From Halomonas sp. H10-9-1 (GTDB lineage: Bacteria; Pseudomonadota; Gammaproteobacteria; Pseudomonadales; Halomonadaceae), in the NCBI RefSeq assembly GCF_040147005.1, contig NZ_JAMSHO010000001.1:434001-498000 (forward strand): a stretch of 64,000 bases of DNA. Direction: 5' to 3'. Positions 19,372-35,367 of this stretch are shown piece by piece. The notes under the pieces were generated by a model. That model saw only the letters and a program-made list of their open reading frames with translations, did not search any database and was not told the DNA's origin. Both the position numbers and the translations under genes were made by a program. How positions within the stretch are numbered: the first letter of the stretch is position 1; every line of letters begins with the position of its first letter.

Positions 19372-19989
19372 GTGAGTCTCAAAACAGAATTCATTCGCCT
19401 TCGTGAAGTTGATTGGCGTGAGTTGGATATAAAAGAAGCTGGCTCCTGGCCTTTGGTTCTCCAGCTGTTTTGCTGTTTCCTTGCCTTCGTTCTACCCTTC
19501 TCGGCTGTGTATTTTTATTATGTTAGTCCTGAAAAGGAAAGCTTGATTGTTGCGAGAAATTTAGAGGAAAAGTTGATAACCGAGTACCGTGTTAAAGCTG
19601 CCAAGGTGGCGAATTTAGAAATCATGAATGAGCAAATGGGGGTCTTGGAAGTACGCATTGAAGAGTTACGTGAAATGCTTCCAACTGGTGCTGAGGTGCC
19701 TTCTTTACTCGATAGTATTAGTGAGGCTGCTATTGATAATAAGCTTGAAATCGATTATTTGAGGTTGCGCTCTTCTCAAGCTCTCGAGCATTATATAGAG
19801 CGTCCCTTCGATATTCAAGTTAGAGGCGGATATCATCAGATTGCAAATTTTCTATCTGATGTTGCAAGTATGCCACGGATAGTGACCATGCATGAGCTTG
19901 TGATGGCGCCTGATGACGAAGGTTTTCTGGTCCTGAGTCTCTTAGCAAAAACTTACAGTTACCGAGAGCAGCAGGGAAGCGAGGATTAG
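19372..19989 (+). CDS. pilO: Type IV pilus inner-membrane protein PilO
   Basis: PilO heterodimerises with PilN and contacts the lipoprotein PilP. I choose GTG 19372 (SLKTEFIRLREVDWREL follows) because AGGGGTGGG lies at the right distance; GTG 19348 is an upstream alternative adding 8 residues. The 205-residue product has a cytoplasmic N-terminus with the typical DWREL segment, one transmembrane helix (about residues 29-52), a long coiled coil, and a periplasmic ferredoxin-like domain with GGYHQIANFLSDVA. AT-rich throughout (35% GC in one counted 60-base line). Confidence 0.92.
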   Translation: MSLKTEFIRLREVDWRELDIKEAGSWPLVLQLFCCFLAFVLPFSAVYFYYVSPEKESLIVARNLEEKLITEYRVKAAKVANLEIMNEQMGVLEVRIEELREMLPTGAEVPSLLDSISEAAIDNKLEIDYLRLRSSQALEHYIERPFDIQVRGGYHQIANFLSDVASMPRIVTMHELVMAPDDEGFLVLSLLAKTYSYREQQGSED

Positions 19990-19991
19990 TG

Positions 19992-20516
19992 ATGGTTTTT
20001 ATTCTTTTTTTTAGATCTCTGCTTGCTCTTTTATTTATTTTTTTAGTGGGGTGTTCTGACCCAGATATCGCTGAGCTTGATAGACGTCTTTCTGAAATTC
20101 GCAATGATCCCGGCCCGGCACCTGAATTAGAAATCCCGGATTTTTCTGAAGAAACTGGTATCGTTTATGAGCTTAGCGAGCTGCGCAGTCCATTTCAATC
20201 TGAAAAGTCAGAGCCTGATCAAAATCTTCCAGGACCGGGTGCGGAACTTCCGGACGATGAAAGGCCTAAAGGGGTTTTGGAAAAATTTGACCTAAGTGAG
20301 CTTGAGTTGGTGGGTACTCTCAATCTTGCTGGTAAGCCTTTCGCTTTAATCAAGGAGCCTGGAGGGGAAGTCCATCGAGTTGAGGTGGGTGACTACTTAG
20401 GTCAGGATAATGGGCGTATTACGGCAATCGAGACATCTTCGGTATTGCTTGTTGAGCGCATCTTAGAGCAAGGTATCTGGGTCGAGCGTCAACGAGACCT
20501 AACTCTGGGTTCATGA
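19992..20516 (+). CDS. pilP: Type IV pilus lipoprotein PilP
   Basis: PilP is an inner-membrane lipoprotein joining PilN-PilO to the secretin PilQ. The start overlaps the pilO stop region (GTG 19989 or ATG 19992; GAGG at proper spacing favours ATG). The signal peptide ends in a lipobox, FLVGC, with the modified Cys about residue 21. A proline- and glutamate-rich linker follows, then the small beta domain that binds PilQ (LVGTLNLAGKPFALIKEPGGEVHRVEVGDYLG, shown here only in part as family blocks LVGTL and VGDYLG). AT-rich; 174 residues. Confidence 0.92.
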   Translation: MVFILFFRSLLALLFIFLVGCSDPDIAELDRRLSEIRNDPGPAPELEIPDFSEETGIVYELSELRSPFQSEKSEPDQNLPGPGAELPDDERPKGVLEKFDLSELELVGTLNLAGKPFALIKEPGGEVHRVEVGDYLGQDNGRITAIETSSVLLVERILEQGIWVERQRDLTLGS

Positions 20517-20566
20517 TCATCACAGGCTTGGTTGTTTTCAAGGCTGCGTCAGGAGAGAGAGTAACC

Positions 20567-22735
20567 ATGCGATCACTCATCATCAAGCGTGCAGCCGCGG
20601 TGCTCGTTTTGCTGGCGGTCTCTGGGGTGGCCCTGGCGGCCTCCACGCTTCAGGGTCTCGACTTCCGTCAGGGCCCCAGTGGCGAGCTCGAGGTGGACCT
20701 CGACTTCGCCGGGGCGGTGCCCGAGGTGCGCGGCTACCGCATCGACGACCCGGCGCGGCTCACCATCGACCTGATGGAGGCCGACAATGGCCTGCCCGAG
20801 CGTCGCTACTCCCTGGGCATCGGTGGCGTGCAGCAGGTCACCGCCCTGGAGGCCGGCTCCCGCACCCGGCTGGTGTTCGACCTCGAGGGTCCGCTGCCCT
20901 ACAACACCCGCCAGCAGGGCGATCGCCTGCGCCTGGCCATCGGCGGCGGTGCCGCCGACACCGGGGTGGCCACCACCGCCACCCCCTCGACCGTGGCCAC
21001 CGGCGCGTCCACGACTGAGCCGGCCCCGCGCCAACCCGCGAGCACCGGCCCTAGCGTCGAGGACATCGACTTCCGCCGTGGCAGCGACGGTGCCGGGCGG
21101 CTGATCGTCACCTTCGACCGCGCCGGCGTCGACGCCCGGGTGCGCGAGAGCGGCCGTAACCGCATCACCGCCGAACTGATGGACGTCGATCTGCCGCGCT
21201 CCCTGGATCAGGTCTACGACGTCAGCGACTTCGGCACCCCCCTGCAGCGCATCACCCCGCGGGTGGGGCGCAACGGCGTGACCCTCGATATCCAGGGCAG
21301 CGGCGACTACGCCATGGTCTCCACCCAGAGCGGCCGCCAGCTGACTATCGAGGCCCAGCCGGTGACGCGCCAGGAACAGGAGCGGCGGGTGCGCGAGCAG
21401 TTCCCCTATACCGGCGAGCGCATCACCCTCAACTTCCAGGACATCGAGGTGCGCTCGGTGCTGGCGATCATCGCCGACTTCACCGGGCTCAACCTGGTGG
21501 CTAGCGACAGCGTGCAGGGCCGCGTGACCCTGAACCTCCAGGACGTGCCCTGGGACCAGGCGCTGGATCTGGTGCTCAAGAGCCACGGCCTGGCCAGTCG
21601 CCAGGAGGGCAACGTGATCGTGGTGGCGCCCGCCGCCGAGCTCGCCCAACGTGAGCAGCTCGAGCTGCAGACCCGCGAGCAGCTGGAGACTCTGGCGCCG
21701 CTGGAGTCAGAATACATCCAGCTCAACTATGCCAAGGCAGAAAACATCGCCTCGCTTATCCGTGGTGGAGAAGGAGGGTTTGGCCTGCTGACAGAACGGG
21801 GGAGGGTCGCAGTCGATCCAAGAACCAACACGTTGTTGCTCCAGGATACGGCGGAGCAGATCGCAACGATCATAGATACACTTGAGCGTCTCGATATTGC
21901 CGTACGTCAGGTACAGATAGAAGCACGAATCGTCATCGCAAGTGATAGTGCAACACGTGAACTTGGAGTTAACTGGGGTCTTTCCAGTAATCGATCTGGT
22001 GATGGATTCCGTGCAGATGGAGCATCAACAGGGCGCTTTTTTTCGCAAGAAGGCGTGCAGGGTGGGCGTAGATATTCGAGTGGCGTGCCACTTCCAGATG
22101 AAGACGGTGTTATCGAATACGAGGACAATGTTTTTCAGCGTGGTGGATTGACAGTAGACTTGGGGAATCCGGCAAGAGCTCTTTCAAGTTTTTCATTTGG
22201 ATATTTGTCAGGTGATATTCTCTTAGATTTGGAGCTCAGGGCTCTCGAGAGTGAGGGTAAGAGCTACACTATTTCGCAGCCTCGAGTTATTACTGCTAAT
22301 CAACAGTCTGCTGTTATCAAGCAAGGTCAAGAGCGAGCTTACCGTGAGACGGCTGCCAGCGGTGCTTCAGCATTGGAGTTTAAGGAGGCTGTTTTGTCAC
22401 TAGAAGTCACGCCACAGATTACCCCGGATAACAGGATAATGATGGATTTATTGATCACCAATGATTCGTTTGGTGAGTCTGATATCCCGGGGGGTGAGCC
22501 GCCCATTAATAAGAGCGAAATACAGACTCAGGTGCTGGTCGACAATGGAGAGACTGTAGTTTTGGGTGGCATCCTGCAGACCGAAGAGCTCAATAGCCTA
22601 GCCAAGACCCCATTCCTCGGTGACCTGCCGGTGCTGGGGCGTCTATTCCGCTATACCGAACAGAGCAACGAGAAGGTAGAATTGCTTGTATTCATTACCC
22701 CTAGAATCCTGGATGAAGGCGTGGCACTTCGCTGA
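20567..22735 (+). CDS. pilQ: Type IV pilus secretin PilQ
   Basis: PilQ forms the outer-membrane secretin pore for the pilus. ATG 20567 follows AGGAGAGAG and gives a signal peptide (cleavage after VALA, about residue 24); 722 residues. Two AMIN peptidoglycan-binding domains (about 27-120 and 155-265) are followed by the STN/N0 domain ([17 protein letters not shown]), N1 repeats and the secretin module with VPLLGDLP-type block ([14 protein letters not shown]) near the end. Composition is mosaic: GC-rich to about 21710, AT-rich to about 22580 (residues ~381-671, most of the pore module), then GC-rich again. Overlaps aroK by 1 bp. Confidence 0.95.
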   Translation: MRSLIIKRAAAVLVLLAVSGVALAASTLQGLDFRQGPSGELEVDLDFAGAVPEVRGYRIDDPARLTIDLMEADNGLPERRYSLGIGGVQQVTALEAGSRTRLVFDLEGPLPYNTRQQGDRLRLAIGGGAADTGVATTATPSTVATGASTTEPAPRQPASTGPSVEDIDFRRGSDGAGRLIVTFDRAGVDARVRESGRNRITAELMDVDLPRSLDQVYDVSDFGTPLQRITPRVGRNGVTLDIQGSGDYAMVSTQSGRQLTIEAQPVTRQEQERRVREQFPYTGERITLNFQDIEVRSVLAIIADFTGLNLVASDSVQGRVTLNLQDVPWDQALDLVLKSHGLASRQEGNVIVVAPAAELAQREQLELQTREQLETLAPLESEYIQLNYAKAENIASLIRGGEGGFGLLTERGRVAVDPRTNTLLLQDTAEQIATIIDTLERLDIAVRQVQIEARIVIASDSATRELGVNWGLSSNRSGDGFRADGASTGRFFSQEGVQGGRRYSSGVPLPDEDGVIEYEDNVFQRGGLTVDLGNPARALSSFSFGYLSGDILLDLELRALESEGKSYTISQPRVITANQQSAVIKQGQERAYRETAASGASALEFKEAVLSLEVTPQITPDNRIMMDLLITNDSFGESDIPGGEPPINKSEIQTQVLVDNGETVVLGGILQTEELNSLAKTPFLGDLPVLGRLFRYTEQSNEKVELLVFITPRILDEGVALR

Positions 22736-23277
22736 TGCTGGAACTACCCAACCTGATACTGATCGGCCCCATGGGGGCCGGTAAGAGTACCATCGGCCGC
22801 CTCCTGGCGGCCGAGCTTGCTCGTGACTTCCTCGACACCGACCACGAGATACAGACGCGCTGCGGCGCCGATATCCCCTGGATCTTCGATGTGGAGGGGG
22901 AGGCGGGCTTCCGCGACCGCGAGACCCAGATGATCGACGAACTGACCCGCCGCGAGGGCGTGGTGATCGCCACCGGCGGCGGCGCGGTGCTGCGCGAGGA
23001 GAACCGCCGCCTGCTGCGCGAACGGGGCACCGTCATCTACCTCTTCACCACCGTGGAGCAGCAGCTCAAGCGCACCGCCAAGGACCGCAACCGGCCGCTG
23101 CTGCAGCGCCCCGACAAGGAGGCGGTGCTGCGCGAGATGTTCGGCGTGCGCGACCCGCTCTACCGCGCCACCGCCGATCTCACCGTGCGCACCGATCGCC
23201 GCGGCCCGCGCTCGGTGGTCAACGATGTCGTCCGCCGCGTGACGCGGCTGGTCGACCCCCTGCAAGCCAAGGCCTGA
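22735..23277 (+). CDS. aroK: Shikimate kinase
   Basis: Phosphorylates shikimate with ATP in aromatic amino acid synthesis. The 180-residue protein has Walker [10 protein letters not shown] (11-19), a conserved FLDTDHEI segment contacting shikimate, FRDRETQ, the TGGGAVLR substrate loop and an RPLLQRPD lid. Its ATG overlaps the pilQ TGA by 1 bp (TGATG), so translation is coupled to the pilus operon, as in many gammaproteobacteria. Confidence 0.97.
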   Translation: MLELPNLILIGPMGAGKSTIGRLLAAELARDFLDTDHEIQTRCGADIPWIFDVEGEAGFRDRETQMIDELTRREGVVIATGGGAVLREENRRLLRERGTVIYLFTTVEQQLKRTAKDRNRPLLQRPDKEAVLREMFGVRDPLYRATADLTVRTDRRGPRSVVNDVVRRVTRLVDPLQAKA

Positions 23278-23280
23278 ACC

Positions 23281-24387
23281 ATGACCCAGACCCCATCCGT
23301 CCCGCACACCCTCGAGGTGGCGCTGGGCAGCCGCAGCTACCCCATCCATATCGGTCCCGGCCTGCTCGGCGAGCCTGGTGTCCTGGCGCCCTGGCTGGCC
23401 GGTCGCCAGGTGATGATCGTCACCAACGAGGCGGTGGCACCGCTCTACCTCGAACGCTGTCGCAAGGCCCTGCCGGACGACGTGGAGCTGCGCGAGCTGG
23501 TGCTGCCCGACGGCGAGGCCACCAAGAACCTCGCGCATGTCTCACGCATCTGGGATGCCCTGCTCGAGGCCGGCTTCAACCGCCGCTGCACCCTGGTGGC
23601 CCTGGGCGGCGGGGTGATCGGCGACATGGTGGGCTTTGCTGCGGCCTGCTACCAGCGCGGCGTGGCCTTCATCCAGGTGCCCACCACCCTGCTGGCCCAG
23701 GTGGACTCCTCGGTGGGCGGCAAGACCGGGGTCAACCACCCGCTGGGCAAGAACATGATCGGCGCCTTCTGGCAGCCCCGGGCGGTGCTGATCGATACCG
23801 ATACCCTGGCCACACTGCCGCCCCGCGAGCTCTCGGCGGGTCTGGCCGAGGTGATCAAGTATGGCCTGATTCGCGATGCGGAATTCCTCGCCTGGCTGGA
23901 GCAGGCACTGCCGGCGCTGCGCGACCTGGCACCCGAGGCCCTGGCGCGTGCCATCCAGCGCAGCTGTGCGCTCAAGGCAGAGATCGTCGCCGAGGACGAG
24001 ACCGAGCAGGGCGTGCGTGCGCTGCTCAACCTGGGCCACACCTTCGGCCACGCCATCGAGGCGCATCAGGGCTATGGCAACTGGCTGCATGGCGAGGCGG
24101 TGGGCACCGGCATGCTGATGGCCGCCGAGCTCTCGGCGCGCCTGGGCTGGCTCACCACGGATGACGTCGAGCGGGTACGGGCCATCCTGCGGGCCGCGGG
24201 CCTGCCGCTGGAGGCCCCGGCCGAGATGGGTGTCGACGATTTCCTGTCGCGCATGCGCCTCGACAAGAAGAACGTCGACAGCCGCCTGCGCCTGGTGCTG
24301 CTGCACGCCCTGGGCGATGCCTGCGTGGATGACGCCACGCCCCCGAAGACCCTCCAGGCCCTGCTCGAGCAGTTCCCCCGCGGCTGA
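23281..24387 (+). CDS. aroB: 3-Dehydroquinate synthase
   Basis: AroB converts DAHP to 3-dehydroquinate using NAD+ and a divalent metal. The 368-residue product has the NAD-binding [20 protein letters not shown] and [20 protein letters not shown] segments, the metal-binding LAEVIKYG glutamate and histidines in [11 protein letters not shown] and WLHGEAV. It starts 3 bp after aroK. In E. coli and pseudomonads a SPOR-domain gene follows; here the next 638 bp lack it. Confidence 0.97.
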   Translation: MTQTPSVPHTLEVALGSRSYPIHIGPGLLGEPGVLAPWLAGRQVMIVTNEAVAPLYLERCRKALPDDVELRELVLPDGEATKNLAHVSRIWDALLEAGFNRRCTLVALGGGVIGDMVGFAAACYQRGVAFIQVPTTLLAQVDSSVGGKTGVNHPLGKNMIGAFWQPRAVLIDTDTLATLPPRELSAGLAEVIKYGLIRDAEFLAWLEQALPALRDLAPEALARAIQRSCALKAEIVAEDETEQGVRALLNLGHTFGHAIEAHQGYGNWLHGEAVGTGMLMAAELSARLGWLTTDDVERVRAILRAAGLPLEAPAEMGVDDFLSRMRLDKKNVDSRLRLVLLHALGDACVDDATPPKTLQALLEQFPRG

Positions 24388-24442
24388 GTCCAGGGGCATC
24401 GCTTTCCATTAGCTGTCCCCGTTGGATCTTGCACATAGCAAG

Positions 24443-24545
24443 AGGCGCCGGGGATAGGCCGAAGAGGGGGTCCGAGGACCAGGGACGGCTGAGGTAGCGC
24501 CCAGGGAGGGGTTCACAGCGCCCCCTCGCAGGCCTGTCCCCGGAA
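24443..24545 (+). repeat. Palindromic intergenic repeat, copy B
   Basis: Inverted ends CCGGGGATAGGCC (24448-24460) and GGCCTGTCCCCGG (24531-24543), differing at one base. Inside are the family blocks GAAGAGGGGGTCC and GGTAGCGCCCAGGGAGG then TTCACAGCGCCCCCTCGCAGG (given in two parts). The blocks next to the ends are also mutually complementary, so the transcript folds as a long hairpin. Confidence 0.85.
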
Positions 24546-24608
24546 AAGCCTCGAGCGGTGCGGCGACCTGTGTCGCTCCACTCTCTCCATTGCTTCATTC
24601 GATCTTCA

Positions 24609-24637
24609 CGCCCGCGCCATCTCGGCGCGGGCGTTCG
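24609..24637 (+). terminator. Possible terminator downstream of aroB
   Basis: 10-bp perfect stem CGCCCGCGCC (24609-24618) with GGCGCGGGCG (24624-24633), 5-nt loop. It is followed by TTCGTCG, not a T-run, so intrinsic termination is uncertain. Confidence 0.4.
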
Positions 24638-25025
24638 TCGTCTATGCTCCTGATAACAGTGCCGGCAGCGACCATGAATCGCTCGATTGGCATGCCTCAT
24701 GCGCTATCAGCATGGGGTCTTTGGTAAAAATGCGACTAAAGTCTAGGGCGCTTCCTCAATCGTTTGTTTTGCGTTTATGTGTGATGCAAGTCATTGAGCG
24801 GCGGAGTTTTTTGTTTGATGGGTCGTTGGCAACTGTCGGATTTATCGATGATTTCTGCATTCCGGTGGGTGCCATCCCATTGCGCTGCAGCGCAGGCGCT
24901 GGCTATGCTGGAAGGCCTTTTGCCAAGCAGGTGGGCGCGGAATTTGCGCCGGCTACGTGAAATAAAAAACCTAAAAATATATCACGAAGTTCCTGTCAAG
25001 AAAACCACTTTTCCGAGGCGCGCCA

Positions 25026-28000
25026 ATGAACAGAGGTCTACACCAGCCCGGCGAGTTCCGCGACAACTGCGGGTTCGGCCTGATCGCTCACATGGAGGGC
25101 CGCGCCAGCCACGAGCTGCTGCGCACCGCCATCGAATCCCTGACCTGCATGACCCATCGCGGCGGCATCGCCGCCGACGGCAAGACCGGTGACGGCTGCG
25201 GCCTGCTGCTGCAGCTGCCGGATGCCTTTATGCGCCAGGTTGCACAGGAAGCCCTCAAGGTCGAACTGGGCGAGCGCTACGCGGTGGGGGCGGTGTTCCT
25301 GCCCGACGACGATGCTCGAGCCGCCCACGCCGCGGAGGTGCTCGAGGGCGAGCTGCGCGCCCGGGGCCTGGTGATCCGTGGCTGGCGCGAGGTGCCGGTG
25401 GATGCCTCGGTGTGCGGCCCCATGGCCCTCGAGTGCCTGCCGCGCATCCGCCACCTCTTCGTGGAGCCGGGCAAGAACGGCAGTGCCGAGACCTTCGAGG
25501 TCGACCTCTTCATGGCCCGCCGCCACGCCGAGCAGGCGCTGCGCGACGAGCAGGAGTTCTACGTCTGCTCGCTCTCCGAGAAGGTGCTCTCCTACAAGGG
25601 CCTGGTGATGCCGGTAGACCTGCCGGCCTTCTACCACGACCTCGGCGACGCGCGCCTGGAGACCGCCATCTGCGTCTTCCACCAGCGCTTCTCCACCAAC
25701 ACCGCGCCGCGCTGGCCGCTGGCCCAGCCGTTCCGCCTGCTGGCCCATAACGGCGAGATCAACACCATCGAGGCCAACCGCGGCTGGGCCAACTCGCGCA
25801 AGGAGAACTTCGTCTGTGAGCGGCTGCCCGACATCGCCGAGCTCGACGACATCGTCAACACCACCGGTTCCGACTCCTCCAGCATGGACAACATGCTCGA
25901 GGTGCTGCTGATGGGCGGCATGGAGCTGCATCGCGCGGTGCGCATGATGGTGCCGCCGGCGTGGCAGAACGTCGAGCTGATGGACGCCGAGCTGCGTGCC
26001 TTCTACGAGTACAACTCCATGCATGTGGAGCCCTGGGACGGCCCCGCCGGGGTGGTGATGACCGACGGCCGCCAGGCGCTGTGCATGCTCGACCGCAACG
26101 GCCTGCGCCCGGCGCGCTGGGTGATCACCAAGAACGGCTTCATCACCCTGGCCTCCGAGATCGGCACCTACGCCTACCGGCCCGAGGACGTGGTGGCCAA
26201 GGGCCGCGTGGGGCCGGGTCAGGTGCTCGCCGTGGACACCGAGACCGGCGAGGTGCTGCACACCGACGATATCGATGCCCGCCTCAAGGCCGCCTATCCC
26301 TACAAGCGCTGGCTGAAGCAGGAGGCGCAGTACCTGGAGTCGGCGCTCACCGAGCTTGCCAGCTTCCACAACATGGACGCCGATGCCCTGGCGGTGGCCC
26401 AGAAGATGTTCCAGGTCAGCTTCGAGGAGCGCGACCTGCTGCTGCGTCCGCTGGGCGAGAGCGGTCAGGAGGCGGTGGGCTCCATGGGCGACGACACCCC
26501 CATGGCGGTGCTCTCCGCCAAGCCTCGGCTGCTCAGCGACTACTTCCGCCAGAAGTTCGCCCAGGTCACCAACCCGGCGATCGATCCGCTGCGCGAGGCG
26601 ATCGTGATGTCGCTGGAGACCTGCATCGGCGCCGAGCGCAACGTCTTCAAGGCGACCCCGGAGCATGCCCACCGCATCATCCTGACCACGCCGATCCTCT
26701 CGCCGCGCAAGTTCACCGCCCTGGTGGAGCAGGAGGACCCGGCCTACGCCAGCCAGCGGCTGCGCATGGCCTACGACCCCGAACGCCACGGCCTGCAGGC
26801 GGCCCTGCGCGAGCTCTGCCGCGAGGCCGAGCAGGCGGTGCAGGATGGCAAGGTGATCCTGGTGCTCTCCGACGCCGACCTCGAGAAGGGCGAGCTGCCG
26901 ATCCATGCCGCCCTGGCGGTGGGCGCCGTGCACCACCACCTGGGCCGGCTGGCGCTGCGCCCGCGCTGCAACATCGTGGTGGAGACCGGCTACGCCCGCG
27001 ATGCCCACCAGATGGCGGTGCTGTTCGGCGTCGGCGCCACCGCGGTCTTCCCGTGGCTCGCCTACCAGGTGATGGCCGACATGCACCGCACCGGCGAGCT
27101 GGTCGGCAACCCCGCCGACGCCCGCGAGAACTACCGCAAGGGGCTGCAGAAGGGGCTGTTCAAGATCCTCTCCAAGATGGGCATCTCGACGCTGGCCTCC
27201 TACCGCGGCTCCATGCTCTTCGAGGCGGTGGGCCTCGACGACGAGGTGATGGCGCTGTGCTTCCCGGGCATGGCCTCGCGCATCCAGGGCAGCGGCTTCG
27301 CCGAGCTGCAGCTGCAGCAGGAGCTGCTCGCCCGCGACGCCTGGATCCCGCGCAAGGGCATCAGCCAGGGTGGCCTGTTCAAGTACGTGCATGGCCACGA
27401 GTACCACGCCTTCAACCCCGACGTGGTCAAGTCGCTGCAGGAGGCGGTGCAGGAGGGCAGCTACGCCAAGTGGAAGCGCTTCGCGGCGCTGGTCAACGAG
27501 CGCGCTCCCGCCACCCTGCGCGATCTGCTGCGCCTGAGGCCGGCCGCAGAGTCCTTGCCCCTCGAGGAGGTGGAGTCGGTCGCAGACCTGCTGCCGCGCT
27601 TCGACAGTGCCGGCATGTCGCTGGGGGCGCTGTCGCCGGAGGCCCACGAGGCACTGGCCCAGGCCATGAACGAATCGGGGGGGCGCTCCAATTCCGGCGA
27701 GGGCGGCGAGGATGCCGCGCGCTACGGCACCATCCGTTCCTCCAGGATCAAGCAGATCGCCTCGGGGCGCTTCGGCGTCACCCCGGCCTATCTGGTCAAT
27801 GCCGAGGTGCTGCAGATCAAGGTGGCCCAGGGGGCCAAGCCCGGCGAGGGCGGCCAGCTGCCCGGCGGCAAGGTCAACGCACTGATCGCCCGACTGCGCT
27901 ACGCAGTGCCAGGCGTGACCCTGATCTCGCCGCCGCCGCATCATGATATCTACTCCATCGAGGACCTGGCGCAGCTGATCTTCGACCTCAAGCAGGTCAA

Positions 28001-29477
28001 CCCCGACGCCCAGGTCTCGGTGAAGCTGGTCTCCGAGCCCGGCATCGGCACCATCGCCACCGGCGTGGCCAAGGCCTACGCCGACCTGATCACCGTCTCC
28101 GGCTACGACGGCGGCACCGCGGCGAGCCCCATCACCTCCATCAAGCATGCCGGCTCCCCCTGGGAGCTGGGCCTGCCCGAGGTGCACCAGGCGCTGCGCA
28201 TCAACGGCCTGCGCGACAAGATTCGCCTGCAGACCGACGGCGGCCTGAAGACCGGCCTCGACGTGGTCAAGGCGGCGATCCTCGGCGCCGAGAGCTTCGG
28301 CTTCGGTACCGCGCCGATGGTGGCGCTGGGCTGCAAGTACCTGCGCATCTGCCACCTCAACAACTGCGCCACCGGCGTGGCCACCCAGCACGACTACCTG
28401 CGTGGCGAGCACTTCCGCGGCACCGTGGACATGGTCAAGCACTACTTCCGCTTTATCGCCGAGGAGGTGCGCGAGCTGATGGCGATGCTCGGCGTGCGCC
28501 AGCTCACCGACCTGATCGGCCGCACCGACCTGCTCGAGGCGATCGAGGGGGTGACCGCCTCCCAGCGCAAGCTCGACCTCACCCCGCTGCTCGGCAACGA
28601 CCACGTGCCGGCGGACGCCCCGCAGTTCTGCCGGGTGAGCCGCAACGTGCCCCACGATCCGGGCGCCAAGAATCAGGAGGTGCTGGAGGCGCTCAAGGAC
28701 GCCATCGAGCAGAGGAGCGGCGGCGAGTTCGCCTTTACCATCACCAACTGCGACCGCTCCGTGGGCGCGCTGACCTCCGGCGCCATCGCCAAGCGCTATG
28801 GGGAGGCGGGCCTCGAGGACGCCCCGGTCACCGCCCGCTTCACCGGCGTGGCCGGCCAGAGCTTCGGGGTGTGGAATGCCCGCGGCCTGCACCTCTACCT
28901 GGAGGGCGATGCCAACGACTACGTCGGCAAGGGCATGAACGGCGGCAAGGTGGTGATCACCCCGCCCAAGGGCAGCCGTTTCGAGAGCCATCGCACGGCC
29001 ATCGTCGGCAATACCTGCCTCTATGGCGCCACCGGCGGCAGGCTGTTCGCCGCGGGCACCGCCGGAGAGCGCTTCGGGGTGCGCAACTCCGGCGCCCACG
29101 CGGTGATCGAGGGCGCCGGCGACCACTGCTGCGAGTATATGACCGGCGGCCTGGTGGCCGTGCTCGGCGAGACCGGGGTCAACTTCGGCGCGGGCATGAC
29201 CGGCGGCTTCGCCTATGTGCTCGACGAGGACCGCACCTTCGTCGACAAGTACAACCACGAGCTGGTGGAGATCCACCGGGTCAATACCGAGGCCATGGAA
29301 GCCTATCGTCGCCACCTGCGCGAGGTGATCGAGGAGTTCGTCGCCGAGACCGGCTCGGCCCGCGGCCGCGCCATCCTCGAGGACTTCAGCGACTTCACCC
29401 GCCACTTCTGGCTGGTGAAGCCCAAGGCGGCGAGCCTGAACAGCCTGTTGGCCCAATCCCGGCGTCAGCCGGAATAA
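25026..29477 (+). CDS. gltB: Glutamate synthase (NADPH) large subunit
   Basis: GltB moves the amide nitrogen of glutamine to 2-oxoglutarate, with GltD supplying electrons. The 1483-residue protein starts with a short propeptide ending before Cys15 (NCGFG), the N-terminal glutaminase nucleophile. Class II amidotransferase domain about 15-430 ([24 protein letters not shown]), central domain, FMN/synthase domain ([19 protein letters not shown]), 3Fe-4S cysteines C1103, C1109, C1114 in [12 protein letters not shown], and the C-terminal GXXGXXXG beta-helix. Length is normal. Upstream spacing is AT-rich with a good ribosome site. Confidence 0.98.
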   Translation: MNRGLHQPGEFRDNCGFGLIAHMEGRASHELLRTAIESLTCMTHRGGIAADGKTGDGCGLLLQLPDAFMRQVAQEALKVELGERYAVGAVFLPDDDARAAHAAEVLEGELRARGLVIRGWREVPVDASVCGPMALECLPRIRHLFVEPGKNGSAETFEVDLFMARRHAEQALRDEQEFYVCSLSEKVLSYKGLVMPVDLPAFYHDLGDARLETAICVFHQRFSTNTAPRWPLAQPFRLLAHNGEINTIEANRGWANSRKENFVCERLPDIAELDDIVNTTGSDSSSMDNMLEVLLMGGMELHRAVRMMVPPAWQNVELMDAELRAFYEYNSMHVEPWDGPAGVVMTDGRQALCMLDRNGLRPARWVITKNGFITLASEIGTYAYRPEDVVAKGRVGPGQVLAVDTETGEVLHTDDIDARLKAAYPYKRWLKQEAQYLESALTELASFHNMDADALAVAQKMFQVSFEERDLLLRPLGESGQEAVGSMGDDTPMAVLSAKPRLLSDYFRQKFAQVTNPAIDPLREAIVMSLETCIGAERNVFKATPEHAHRIILTTPILSPRKFTALVEQEDPAYASQRLRMAYDPERHGLQAALRELCREAEQAVQDGKVILVLSDADLEKGELPIHAALAVGAVHHHLGRLALRPRCNIVVETGYARDAHQMAVLFGVGATAVFPWLAYQVMADMHRTGELVGNPADARENYRKGLQKGLFKILSKMGISTLASYRGSMLFEAVGLDDEVMALCFPGMASRIQGSGFAELQLQQELLARDAWIPRKGISQGGLFKYVHGHEYHAFNPDVVKSLQEAVQEGSYAKWKRFAALVNERAPATLRDLLRLRPAAESLPLEEVESVADLLPRFDSAGMSLGALSPEAHEALAQAMNESGGRSNSGEGGEDAARYGTIRSSRIKQIASGRFGVTPAYLVNAEVLQIKVAQGAKPGEGGQLPGGKVNALIARLRYAVPGVTLISPPPHHDIYSIEDLAQLIFDLKQVNPDAQVSVKLVSEPGIGTIATGVAKAYADLITVSGYDGGTAASPITSIKHAGSPWELGLPEVHQALRINGLRDKIRLQTDGGLKTGLDVVKAAILGAESFGFGTAPMVALGCKYLRICHLNNCATGVATQHDYLRGEHFRGTVDMVKHYFRFIAEEVRELMAMLGVRQLTDLIGRTDLLEAIEGVTASQRKLDLTPLLGNDHVPADAPQFCRVSRNVPHDPGAKNQEVLEALKDAIEQRSGGEFAFTITNCDRSVGALTSGAIAKRYGEAGLEDAPVTARFTGVAGQSFGVWNARGLHLYLEGDANDYVGKGMNGGKVVITPPKGSRFESHRTAIVGNTCLYGATGGRLFAAGTAGERFGVRNSGAHAVIEGAGDHCCEYMTGGLVAVLGETGVNFGAGMTGGFAYVLDEDRTFVDKYNHELVEIHRVNTEAMEAYRRHLREVIEEFVAETGSARGRAILEDFSDFTRHFWLVKPKAASLNSLLAQSRRQPE

Positions 29478-29518
29478 GCGGCGGCGACAGCCGAAACCGC
29501 GCCACTGACAACAGGTGA

Positions 29519-30991
<1,473 letters not shown>

Positions 30992-31028
30992 GGCTGGCTT
31001 TAAGCCGGTGTGAAGTGGCAAGGAGCGA

Positions 31029-33788
<2,760 letters not shown>

Positions 33789-33858
33789 CCCGGCTACCCA
33801 GGCAGCACCGGCAAGCCGAGAGAGCACGGCGGTTTCCCATCGACGCCATCAACGCTGA

Positions 33859-35172
<1,314 letters not shown>

Positions 35173-35177
35173 CCTCA

Positions 35178-35195
35178 TGTAGGAAATCGCTGACA
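35178..35195 (+). promoter_or_regulatory. GacA/UvrY-like upstream activating box
   Basis: TGTAGGAAATCGCTGACA matches the GacA consensus TGTAAG-N6-CTTACA at 10 of 12 defined positions. It begins 5 bp after the eno stop and lies about 175-190 bp before the predicted sRNA start, the kind of distance known for Gac-controlled rsm/csr RNA genes. Confidence 0.5.
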
Positions 35196-35227
35196 AAAAA
35201 GCGGCGATTTTGTCGTCACTTCCGCGC

Positions 35228-35262
35228 AGAGGCCGGCATCATGGGTGCCGGCCTCTTTTTTA
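35228..35262 (+). terminator. eno terminator
   Basis: 11-bp stem AGAGGCCGGCA (35228-35238) with TGCCGGCCTCT (35246-35256), followed by a T-run (TTTTTTA). Strong intrinsic terminator for the pyrG-kdsA-eno operon. Confidence 0.92.
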
Positions 35263-35333
35263 TCCTGTTGAAATGTAATGGTTATTAGCTTGTTTTCATG
35301 GCGAGGGCGAGAGGAGGTGCCGTGCGGGACCGC

Positions 35334-35362
35334 TTGTGCGGGGGCCCGGCTCTGTCAGAATA
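35334..35362 (+). promoter_or_regulatory. Predicted promoter of the CsrB/RsmZ-like RNA
   Basis: TTGTGC (35334-35339), 17 bp, AGAATA (35357-35362; CAGAAT with 16 bp is the alternative). This would start the RNA near 35368, just before its first GGA motif. The hexamers are moderate matches. Confidence 0.45.
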
Positions 35363-35367
35363 TGAAA

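Larger units (their letters stand above)
24388..25025. other. Intergenic region aroB-gltB, repeat plus AT-rich leader
   Basis: This 638-bp gap holds palindromic repeat copy B (24443-24545), a GC-rich hairpin (24609-24633), then about 300 bp of lower-GC sequence up to gltB. An 82-codon frame at 24712-24960 has no ribosome site and no recognisable similarity, so I do not call it. A perfect-arm dyad GACTAAAGTC lies at 24734-24743. gltB ATG 25026 has CCGAGGCG at ribosome-site distance. I could not place a gltB promoter convincingly; the homologous gap in relatives carries a SPOR-domain gene that is absent. Confidence 0.6.

Noticed and set aside
24712..24960. 82-codon frame upstream of gltB
   Set aside because: No ribosome site, no similarity recognised, and composition unlike coding sequence of this genome.
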